NCBI GenBank assembly: GCA_023390115.1
Contig: JAEWDM010000040.1
Location: 62,001-126,000 of the forward strand
Source of the DNA: Bacillota bacterium
GTDB taxonomy: Bacteria > Bacillota > Clostridia > Acetivibrionales > DSM-27016
DNA length: 64,000 nucleotides
Direction: 5' to 3'
Part shown: positions 51,170-58,849 of the stretch, piece by piece
Position numbering within the stretch: the stretch's first letter is position 1
How the letters are laid out: each line of letters opens with the position of its first letter
The notes under the pieces: generated by a model
Told to the model about the DNA's origin: nothing
What the model saw: the letters and a program-made list of their open reading frames with translations, nothing else
The model's database searches: none
Made by a program: the position numbers and the translations under genes

Positions 51170-51374
51170 ACTTTATTATTGATCCGACCTCAGGAGTAAA
51201 TTTATACTTTGATAGCTCCATTAGAAATTGCGTGCCTGAAAGAACATTGTTTTCCTTTAATATTTAAATGGATTTTTTAAAAAGCATCCGGCAAAAAAAA
51301 TGTCGACTATCACGCTAAAATTGACCTGAGGGAGCAAAAAATGTTGTCGATTATTTGACAATCTTTGGGTTAAC

Positions 51375-51408
51375 GTGTTATTATTAGTTAAAGTGTTATT
51401 ATTAGTTA
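51375..51408. repeat. Two 16-bp direct repeats before the biosynthetic cluster
   Basis: GTGTTATTATTAGTTA occurs at 51375-51390 and 51393-51408, an 18-bp period. It lies about 180 bases before the first biosynthetic gene and could be a regulator site. Apart from this, 51170-51585 shows no gene. Confidence 0.5.
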
Positions 51409-51585
51409 TGTTTAAAAAGTGCTAAGATCCAGCCATGTTTGAATTTTGCCGAAGAAGCTTTTAGTAAAAATATATTTAAATTTATGAAGAGTAGGCCAGA
51501 GCTTTATTATTGATTGTTATGTATTGCAGATGAGAGTTTTACATCAAGAAATATATTTTTAAAAGATAAGAGGAGATGCGAGGTT

Positions 51586-52359
51586 ATGGGAAATGCAGTA
51601 GATAGTCAACTCGTTATTGAGACAATAAAAAATGGGGTGTTAACAGTTCAATTTAATCATGCCCATTACAATAATCCATTCAGTAATGCACTAGAAAGTT
51701 CAGTATCTTACAGTTTAACTAAGGCTGAGGAGAATCCCGATGTTAAGGCAGTTATAATTACCGGGGGAATAGATCGCTCTTTCAGTGTAGGTGGAGATTT
51801 TAATGAGGTTAAGGAACTGAAGGGTGGTAAGGAAGTTGAGGAATGGATTGACGGTGTTGTTGGTCTTTATATTTCTTCCCTCAAACTAACGAAGCCTTCT
51901 ATAGCCGCTATAGATAAGTATGCAATAGGAATAGGATTCCAATTAGCTTTAACATGTGACTGGAGAATAGCGACGGAAAGGTGTCAATTTGTAATGCCTG
52001 AGCTTAAACATGGTATTGCTTGTACATTAGGTCAGTATATGCTTGAAAAGTCACTTGGAAGAGCAGCAATGATGGAGATTATATATGATTGTGAAGCAAT
52101 TTCAATAGAAAAATGCTTTAAATATGGATTGCTTAATAAAGTTACAAAGGTAGAAGACTTACTTGAAGAATCCCAAAAGTTAGCCGAAAGATTGGCGAAT
52201 TATCCTGAAGTGCCTTTTGGAAAAACTAAAAAGGTTATAAATGAATCATATATCAAAGGATTACAGGATGTTATGGAAAATACAAAAGCTGTACATAGAG
52301 CATCATTTGGAGCAGGACATGCTCAAAAATTTATGAAAAAAATTGTAGGTGAAAAATAA
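51586..52359 (+). CDS. Crotonase-fold carboxymethylproline synthase-like enzyme (CarB/ThnE type)
   Basis: 257-residue crotonase-fold protein. The text matches what I know of CarB closely: NNPFSNALESSV, RSFSVGGDFNEVKEL (oxyanion hole), EEWIDGVVGLY, YAIGIGFQLAL, FVMPELKHGIAC and KAVHRASFGAGHAQK at the tail. Glu139 in MPELKHG corresponds to the CarB catalytic Glu131. CarB condenses malonyl-CoA with pyrroline-5-carboxylate to give carboxymethylproline, the carbapenem precursor. ATG 51586 follows AGAGGAGATGCGAGGTT; an upstream TTG frame is ignored. The next gene, 2 bases downstream, is the matching CarA-type enzyme, which strongly supports the call. Ordinary enoyl-CoA hydratase is the alternative. 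Confidence 0.85.
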   Translation: MGNAVDSQLVIETIKNGVLTVQFNHAHYNNPFSNALESSVSYSLTKAEENPDVKAVIITGGIDRSFSVGGDFNEVKELKGGKEVEEWIDGVVGLYISSLKLTKPSIAAIDKYAIGIGFQLALTCDWRIATERCQFVMPELKHGIACTLGQYMLEKSLGRAAMMEIIYDCEAISIEKCFKYGLLNKVTKVEDLLEESQKLAERLANYPEVPFGKTKKVINESYIKGLQDVMENTKAVHRASFGAGHAQKFMKKIVGEK

Positions 52360-52361
52360 TA

Positions 52362-53690
52362 ATGAATAAGTATTTAAACAGTTTTGCAATATCCACTCAA
52401 AAACTCAATGGAGGAATAAAAGGCTTAACAGAAGAATGCTTAGGCAGGTCTTTTATTGGGTATTTTCCAGACCATAATAAATTCAAATCAAGTAATGAAT
52501 GCTTTTACATTTCATTTGAAAGCATGAGTAATCTTCCGTCCGAACAAAATTATATAGCCATTAAAGACTACGAGATGTCTGTTGTTGGAAGCGATATGAA
52601 TACACAAGCAATTTATTATATTTGTTTGCCTGAAAAAAATTGTTTTGTTGTTTTTAATGATTTATTATTGGCCAAAAACATATTGGAATCTTTGGAACTG
52701 GAAGTAATATATGATTTAGATAAATATGCCGCAAATTTAGAGTTTTTTAAACATATAAACAGGTTATGTGCCGGCGAAAAAATTGACATTAAAAATAATG
52801 GCGGCCAATTAGTATTTAACAAAACTTCTTTTTCAGATATACTCCTTCAAAATGAACGGGAGCTAACAATTGAACAGTCAAAAGACAGCTTTTATAATGT
52901 ATTGTTTGATTCAACTAATGTACTGACCAAAGGAGTCAACGATATCTATATTACACTATCGGGTGGGATTGATTCAGGAACCATAGCTTATATCTTAAAA
53001 GAACTTGGTAAAAAGGTTTATGCTTTTACTTTAGGAACTGATTGGTCTGATGAATATGAAGAAGCAAAGCAGACAGCGGACTACTTGGGGATACCACTTG
53101 AAAAAATTCATTTAAGTATTGGTGAAATAACTAAGGAAGTCCCTAACGTAATAAGATATTTTGGGTTTATGAACAACGTATCTATAGAAATAGCCTTGGT
53201 TGCATTTTGCTTATATAAGAAAATAACAGGCAATAAAAAGAACAATATGTTGTTTGCTTCCGGATATGGTTCTGATCTTTTAAATGCAGGTATATTTTCT
53301 CCGTTTGATAATTATAGCCAGTTAGCAGCAGAAATAACTGCTAACCTTAGAAAGACTCAAGTATCAAATGAATTTTGCAACTTGTCAGCTCTTGATATGG
53401 GAATTATGCCTGTTCACCCGTTTTGGAAAACTGAAGTTATACTAGAGGCATTAAAGGTGCCTGGTAAATATAAAGTGGTCGATGGAAAGGACAAGTACTA
53501 TTTTAGGAGTATAATGGAATCCAAATTGCCTCACTCAATAGCTTGGCGAATTAAGAAAGGTGCACATCAGGGAACAGGACTGACATCATATTTGTGTAAA
53601 GCAATCGAAGAAGAATTTAAACTTAGATCAAAGAGCGAGGATACCTATAAAAATATTATAAAGAGATACCATAAAGAGATTTTTTGCTAA
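52362..53690 (+). CDS. Beta-lactam synthetase-like enzyme (CarA/ThnM type, asparagine synthetase fold)
   Basis: 442 residues, N-terminal Ntn-like domain plus C-terminal synthetase domain. There is no Cys at position 2, so no glutaminase. The PP-loop is SGGIDSG (200-206). GYGSD (301-305) carries Tyr302 where asparagine synthetases have Glu; that Tyr is the hallmark of beta-lactam synthetases. Glu324 (LAAE) is a candidate dyad partner. HPFW at 352-355 and WRIKKGAHQG (395-404), with the catalytic Lys, also match CarA. It should adenylate a beta-amino acid such as carboxymethylproline and close the beta-lactam ring. It follows the CarB-like gene by 2 bases. Confidence 0.85.
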   Translation: MNKYLNSFAISTQKLNGGIKGLTEECLGRSFIGYFPDHNKFKSSNECFYISFESMSNLPSEQNYIAIKDYEMSVVGSDMNTQAIYYICLPEKNCFVVFNDLLLAKNILESLELEVIYDLDKYAANLEFFKHINRLCAGEKIDIKNNGGQLVFNKTSFSDILLQNERELTIEQSKDSFYNVLFDSTNVLTKGVNDIYITLSGGIDSGTIAYILKELGKKVYAFTLGTDWSDEYEEAKQTADYLGIPLEKIHLSIGEITKEVPNVIRYFGFMNNVSIEIALVAFCLYKKITGNKKNNMLFASGYGSDLLNAGIFSPFDNYSQLAAEITANLRKTQVSNEFCNLSALDMGIMPVHPFWKTEVILEALKVPGKYKVVDGKDKYYFRSIMESKLPHSIAWRIKKGAHQGTGLTSYLCKAIEEEFKLRSKSEDTYKNIIKRYHKEIFC

Positions 53691-53784
53691 ATTTGGATGT
53701 ATAGGAAAACCATTATAAGCCGGTCAAATAGCTTTACTACAATATAATTGGACAAAGAATGCAAACAAGGAATGGTAATTTAAC

Positions 53785-54987
53785 ATGTTGAAGGAGAGTA
53801 TAAAAGAGCAGATTCTAACCAAAGCAAAAGGTGAAGCCTTTAAAAGGTATCCTTTTTTTTACTTGTATGATTTAAGCGATATCACTAGTAAACTTGAACT
53901 GTTAAATACTTATGCTATCGGCAATATATCGTTGTATTACGCAATGAAGGCTAATAGTAACTTTGAAATTTTGGAGCTTATCAAAAAGCATCCGAATGTA
54001 AAAGGAGTAGAGATTGCTTCGGCAGGTGAATTAGGTATCGCACTTGATCATTTTAAACCGCTTCAGGTTATATATACCGGCCCGGGTAAAAGACCTTATG
54101 AACTTGAGCTTTCATTAAATAATAAGATTCGATTCCTCAGTGCCGAGTCATTGACAGAAGTGTATCGTATCAGTGAACTGATTAAGATACATAACTTGGA
54201 AAAGGCTGATATTCTAATTAGAATTAATCCTAATTATGAGATAAAGAATTCACTCAAAAAAATGGGGGGAATCTCTTCTAAAATGGGAATTGATGAAGAC
54301 AGGATCATTGAAGCTTTAGAGGAGGTTTTAAAATTTAAAAATATCAATGTGGTTGGGGTTCATGTTTTTGCAGCAAGTGGAATTATTGAGCATAAGGATC
54401 TATTAGAATATGTAGAGTATGTTTTTAGATTAGTTTCAAAAATAGAGAGCATATGTAACAGAGAGTTTAAAATTATTGACTTTGGCGGCGGTTTTGGAAT
54501 TGATTATTCCTGCGGAAATAAAAAATTTAATGTTGAGGCATTCTTTAATCATTTAAAAATGCTGGTGGATGATTTCCAATATAATAATAAGGAGCTGGTA
54601 TTGGAGTTAGGCAGGTTTATTGCTGCCGAATCAGGCTATTACGTATCACAAATAATTGATATAAAAGAATCCAAGGGGAAAAAACATATTATTATAGGCG
54701 GAGGCATTAATCACATAAGATTGATAAGAAAACACCCAATAAACATTATACCTATGGGCAAAGGGTTAATATATGATAAGCAGCCTGCTGTAAAGGATGA
54801 ATTTGTTGAAATAGAAGGACCTCTTTGTTTTGGAGAGGATAAGATTGATGAGGATATTTTTATAAAGGAAGCAAACATCGGTGATTTAGTTGTTGTCTCA
54901 CAGGTTGGAGCTTACGGATATAATGTGGCTTCTTTGGAGTTTTTGTGTCATCCTAAGCCAAATGAATATGTTTGCTGTAATGCTTAA
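53785..54987 (+). CDS. Fold-type III PLP-dependent decarboxylase (LysA/BtrK-like)
   Basis: 400 residues with an alanine-racemase-type barrel. PLP Lys is K55 in YYAMKANSNF; the phosphate-binding loop is DFGGGFGIDY; the C-terminal domain has EGPLCFGEDKIDED and GAYGYNVASLEF, like carrier-protein-linked decarboxylases such as BtrK. It lacks some LysA-specific residues, so a substrate other than diaminopimelate is likely. With an ACP and acyl ligase in the cluster, a glutamyl- or aminoacyl-carrier substrate is plausible. RBS AAGGAATGG lies about 12 bases before the ATG. Confidence 0.82.
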   Translation: MLKESIKEQILTKAKGEAFKRYPFFYLYDLSDITSKLELLNTYAIGNISLYYAMKANSNFEILELIKKHPNVKGVEIASAGELGIALDHFKPLQVIYTGPGKRPYELELSLNNKIRFLSAESLTEVYRISELIKIHNLEKADILIRINPNYEIKNSLKKMGGISSKMGIDEDRIIEALEEVLKFKNINVVGVHVFAASGIIEHKDLLEYVEYVFRLVSKIESICNREFKIIDFGGGFGIDYSCGNKKFNVEAFFNHLKMLVDDFQYNNKELVLELGRFIAAESGYYVSQIIDIKESKGKKHIIIGGGINHIRLIRKHPINIIPMGKGLIYDKQPAVKDEFVEIEGPLCFGEDKIDEDIFIKEANIGDLVVVSQVGAYGYNVASLEFLCHPKPNEYVCCNA

Positions 54988-55023
54988 TAACAATTTATAA
55001 ATTAATTATAAGGGGAACTTTGT

Positions 55024-56124
55024 ATGGAAAAGAAAACTGTTTACCAATTAAATGATGATTATTTAAAACGGATTTTAAGCATCCATTTTGATAGGAATAA
55101 TGGATCTCCGTATTGGTTGGAAAAGGCTAAAGAGAAAAATATAGATGTTTTGAGTGAAATAAATTCATTTGAGTTATTTAAGGATTTGTTTGCTTTTAAA
55201 ACAAGAAATGAGATGGCTAAATATGAAGATGATTTAAGAACAAGACAGCTGGAAGACTTTATACCTAGAAGTGTAAAGAAGAAGGCTCCTTGGATTTGGG
55301 CTTCTGAGACAGGAGGTACAACTGGTATTGCGAAGCGTGGGACATGGGGAAGTCAATACTGGGATGATATTTTAGATTTCTCGAATGAATTTTTGGATTT
55401 GCATGGGGTTCCTAAAAATGAGAACTGGCTTTTTATAGGTCCAACCGGGCCACATACAACCGGAAGGTTATTGATTTCTATTGCAGAAAATAGAGGTGGA
55501 ATGATTTATTGCATTGATATGGATCCTAGAATTGTAAGAATTTATCTTGCGGAAGGCAATGAAAAAGCTGTCCAAAGATATGTTGAGCATTTGTGGGAGC
55601 AGGTTGTTCCAATAATTAAATATCAGAATATAGGAGTCGTATTCTGTACTGCAAGTTTACTTGAGCTATTACCGCAATATGTAGACGTCTCTCTCTTTGA
55701 AAAGGTTAAGGCTGTTACTCATGCCGGGTTAGCCATGTCAAGAGATACATATAAATTTTTAAAAGAGGATCTTTTCCCGAACAAGCCTATTGTGGGAATT
55801 TATGGAACATCCGTTTCCGGAATCTCATTCCAAAAGCCCCATGAAAAGGAAGATGACTACAGGATTATTTATATACCATCCCAACCGTTTATTTCTCTGG
55901 AAGCTATAAATGAAGACGGATCATTAGCTGATTACGACAAGCAGGGAGATGTGCGCTGTTTTAGATTTACTGAGGATTCTATTATACCTGGCTTCATTGA
56001 AAGGGATAAAGGAATCAGAATAAAACCTTTTGGGAAAGTAGCTGACAGGTACAATTGGGATTGGATTTGTGATATTCAAAGCCCGGCTTCGTTATCAGGG
56101 CAGAAGATGGAAGGAGTATATTAA
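55024..56124 (+). CDS. PaaK/LuxE-like adenylating enzyme (ThnN-like?)
   Basis: 366-residue adenylation-type protein without the usual C-terminal swivel domain. The ATP-binding loop is ETGGTTGIAKRG near residues 95-106, followed by ENWLFIGPTGPHTTGRLLIS and VGIYGTSVSGISFQKP, the A5-like motif. Similar proteins include LuxE, EhpF-type ligases and phenylacetate-CoA ligase relatives. Its stop overlaps the next gene's start by one base. That gene is LuxC-like, so together they should activate a carboxylate and reduce it to an aldehyde. RBS AAGGGG. Confidence 0.75.
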   Translation: MEKKTVYQLNDDYLKRILSIHFDRNNGSPYWLEKAKEKNIDVLSEINSFELFKDLFAFKTRNEMAKYEDDLRTRQLEDFIPRSVKKKAPWIWASETGGTTGIAKRGTWGSQYWDDILDFSNEFLDLHGVPKNENWLFIGPTGPHTTGRLLISIAENRGGMIYCIDMDPRIVRIYLAEGNEKAVQRYVEHLWEQVVPIIKYQNIGVVFCTASLLELLPQYVDVSLFEKVKAVTHAGLAMSRDTYKFLKEDLFPNKPIVGIYGTSVSGISFQKPHEKEDDYRIIYIPSQPFISLEAINEDGSLADYDKQGDVRCFRFTEDSIIPGFIERDKGIRIKPFGKVADRYNWDWICDIQSPASLSGQKMEGVY

Positions 56125-57524
56125 TGATTTGCATTCCTGCTGTTTTAAATAACGATTATATTTACACAATGGAGAAGGATGATATAGTATCAGTCAATAA
56201 TAGACTAATTGCTCAATCATCTGTTTTCCCGATTATTAGGATCAGTCAGGTTAAAAGGCATGGGGAAGAATGCTTTAAAAACTTCCAATCAATACCGATC
56301 AGGAATGTATTGGATGATCTTAAAAAAGCTGCGGAAATTTTTAAAAAAATGGAGTTTGAAATTGGAAGCATTAAGATAAACGAGAGTGATTATGTAAGGC
56401 TGGTTTCTGAAAGTACCGGACTTACGTCTGTTCTTGTAAAGAGCGAAATAAATGAAATCGCAGATATTTTATATAACATGGAAGATATATTGAAGGTACA
56501 GATTCCGGGAAATATTGATGATGCATTAGATAAAAGGTTCTATTTCAATCATAATAGTTGCATAGGATATTATCCGGCAGGGAAGACATTAGCAATCAAG
56601 CTTCCGGGGAATATTCCAACTATTTGCCTTTATTGGTTAATACCGTTTGCACAAAAAAGGCCGGTATTTTTGATACCGCCAAAAGAAGACCTGTTTACAC
56701 ATTTTTTGTTGGTGGAGGCTATAAAAAAGGTTAATCCGGTTCTTGCCTCTTTTATTACCTTTTTGCCGTGCAATAATCAGTTCCAGTCAAATTTATTTAA
56801 TATTTCTGACCAGATAATGGTTCCTGAAAGTGCAATGTCTTTGGTAAAAAATTCAGAGGATTTGCTTTGTAAAACGTATTTTATTCATTATGGACGCAGT
56901 AAGTTTCTAATAACAGATAGCTATAAAGCTGAGTTCGCAGATATTCTGTTCCGTAAGATGATATGGAATAACGGCAGAACCTGTACCGGATTGACCTCTG
57001 TAATTACTACAAACAATGCAGAAGCAATTGCAAATGATTTGTCGATGAAAATAATTATGAATATTGAACAAAATACTGAGGAAATGGTTCCCGCATTTTC
57101 ACTTGAAAAAGCAAAGCTATTAAATGACATGATAGAAGAATTTGTGTCAAGAGGCGAGGTAGTTGATGTTACTTCAAAAATAAGAAACAAGTCTCGGCTA
57201 ATTGAAGTTAATAAAGGAATACTTTATCCTACGGTATTGTTAATAAAGAATAAAAAAAGTAAGGCCTTCGGATTGGAATTGCCGTTTCCATTTGTGTCTG
57301 TTATTCAGTTGGAAGATGAGAATGAAATTCTTGAATACTCAAAAAACACTTTAATACTGAGTGTTATATCGGAAAATGATAGCCTAATCAATGATTTGTG
57401 TTACGAAAAGAGTATATTGAAAGTGTTTTCCGGAGTGCATGTTGAAAGAGGTTATAATTATTTTGATCCTCATGAAGGCTATATCCTTGATTATCTGAAT
57501 CAAAAAAAGGCTGTGTTGCTTTAG
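56124..57524 (+). CDS. Acyl-CoA/acyl-enzyme reductase, LuxC/aldehyde dehydrogenase-like (ThnO-like?)
   Basis: 466-residue ALDH-fold protein. The nucleophile is probably Cys287 in NNGRTCTGLTS. The cofactor-binding region is YPAGKTLAIKLPGNIPTICL, which fits LuxC-type acyl reductases (PGNIP) better than ordinary ALDH. It is translationally coupled to the PaaK/LuxE-like gene (ATG shares the A of TAA). In thienamycin clusters a ligase-reductase pair (ThnN, ThnO) occurs too. A likely job is supply of glutamate semialdehyde/pyrroline-5-carboxylate for the CarB-like enzyme, or making a side-chain aldehyde. Confidence 0.78.
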   Translation: MICIPAVLNNDYIYTMEKDDIVSVNNRLIAQSSVFPIIRISQVKRHGEECFKNFQSIPIRNVLDDLKKAAEIFKKMEFEIGSIKINESDYVRLVSESTGLTSVLVKSEINEIADILYNMEDILKVQIPGNIDDALDKRFYFNHNSCIGYYPAGKTLAIKLPGNIPTICLYWLIPFAQKRPVFLIPPKEDLFTHFLLVEAIKKVNPVLASFITFLPCNNQFQSNLFNISDQIMVPESAMSLVKNSEDLLCKTYFIHYGRSKFLITDSYKAEFADILFRKMIWNNGRTCTGLTSVITTNNAEAIANDLSMKIIMNIEQNTEEMVPAFSLEKAKLLNDMIEEFVSRGEVVDVTSKIRNKSRLIEVNKGILYPTVLLIKNKKSKAFGLELPFPFVSVIQLEDENEILEYSKNTLILSVISENDSLINDLCYEKSILKVFSGVHVERGYNYFDPHEGYILDYLNQKKAVLL

Positions 57525-57620
57525 ATAAAAAAGCCGGGTTTTTATAATTAAGGTATAAAATACATAGCGTAATTTTAGGCTTTATTAAATAACCTTAATA
57601 AGATGGGAGAGGCGATATTT

Positions 57621-58832
57621 ATGATTAGCAAAGCTGGTTTGGCTTCGGTTAAAGGCTTTAAATTTGCCGGAATTAATGCTGGTGACAGCAAAAAGAAAAA
57701 TATTGGGCTTATATACTCAGCTACTGAAGAAACTTATGGAGTAGCAGTTTATACAAAGAGCGATGTTCTTGCGGCTCCGGTAATGATATCCAAGGAGAAT
57801 GACGGTGTAGCAAATAAAAAAAGAGCTGTTCTAATAAATAGTGGGAATGCGAATGCATTTACAGGGAGAAAAGGGGTTAATGATGCAAAAAGCTGTATTA
57901 ATAAAGCAGCAGCTCTGCTTGATATAAGGCCTGAAGAGGTATATATAGGGTCTACAGGCGTTATTGGCCGCGAGCTGGATGTTGACTCCATTTTAAATGG
58001 CGTTGAAAAAGCAACTCAAGATTTAATGGAAGGTGATAATAAAGCTCTTGACTTTATCGAAGCTATCATGACAACCGATACTAGAGTTAAGCAGGCATCA
58101 ATAAGCTTTGAAATAGGCGGCAAACCGGTTAATATTGCTTCATGCGCAAAAGGTGCAGGAATGATTATGCCAAATATGGCTACGATGCTTTGCGTAATTA
58201 TCACTGATGCCAAAATTACACCGGTTATGATGTCGAAGGCCCTGAACGCATCAGTTGAGCATACTTTTAATTGCATAACAATTGATGGAGATACCAGCAC
58301 GAATGACAGCATATTTTTACTTTCCAACGGTCTTGCAAATAATGAAATTATAGACTCTGAGGGAGAAAATTTCAGCATATTTACACAAAAGCTTCATCTT
58401 CTTATGGAACATATGGCAAAAGAGGTTGTTAATGATGGTGAAGGCATAACTAAATTTATTACGATAAAAGTTATTAATACTCCTACGAGAGAGAATGCCA
58501 AGAGCATAGCATTTTCCATTGGTAATTCTCCGTTAGTAAAAACTACATTTTACGGACAGCAATTGAACTGGGGCCGTATATTAATGGCAATAGGAAAGGC
58601 ACAAACCGGATTGAATTGTAATATTATTGATGTTTGTGTAAATGGATTTAAGGTGGTTGGAGATGGCGAACCGGCATTGAGTTCAGAAGAATTTAAAAAG
58701 GCTGAGCAATCACTTTCCGATAGGAATATTGACATATTAATTGATTTCAAACAAGGCGATGAGAAAATAACGGTTTGGACATGTGACTACTCTATAGACT
58801 ACATCAAAATAAACGCTAACTATATTACTTGA
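57621..58832 (+). CDS. ArgJ-like glutamate/ornithine N-acetyltransferase
   Basis: 403 residues of the ArgJ (Ntn-fold OAT) family. The self-cleavage site is PNMAT-ML, between Ala187 and Thr188; Thr188 becomes the nucleophile. INSGNANAFTG, STGVIG and TIDGDTSTNDS are also conserved. ATG 57621 is chosen 8 bases after GGGAGAGG; ATG 57603 overlaps that site. No other arginine genes are near. Clavulanic-acid clusters contain an ArgJ homologue (Oat2), so a biosynthetic role, such as moving an acetyl protecting group, is likely. It could also simply serve arginine synthesis. Confidence 0.9.
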   Translation: MISKAGLASVKGFKFAGINAGDSKKKNIGLIYSATEETYGVAVYTKSDVLAAPVMISKENDGVANKKRAVLINSGNANAFTGRKGVNDAKSCINKAAALLDIRPEEVYIGSTGVIGRELDVDSILNGVEKATQDLMEGDNKALDFIEAIMTTDTRVKQASISFEIGGKPVNIASCAKGAGMIMPNMATMLCVIITDAKITPVMMSKALNASVEHTFNCITIDGDTSTNDSIFLLSNGLANNEIIDSEGENFSIFTQKLHLLMEHMAKEVVNDGEGITKFITIKVINTPTRENAKSIAFSIGNSPLVKTTFYGQQLNWGRILMAIGKAQTGLNCNIIDVCVNGFKVVGDGEPALSSEEFKKAEQSLSDRNIDILIDFKQGDEKITVWTCDYSIDYIKINANYIT

Positions 58833-58849
58833 TAATCGGGGGAGATAAA

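Noticed and set aside
51361..51420. Replication-type iterons
   Set aside because: Only two copies of the 16-bp repeat exist and no replication initiator gene is near; a regulatory site is the simpler reading.
51586..53690. Ordinary enoyl-CoA hydratase next to an asparagine synthetase
   Set aside because: The Tyr in GYGSD, the missing Cys2 and the full-length CarB-type text make primary metabolism unlikely for this adjacent pair.
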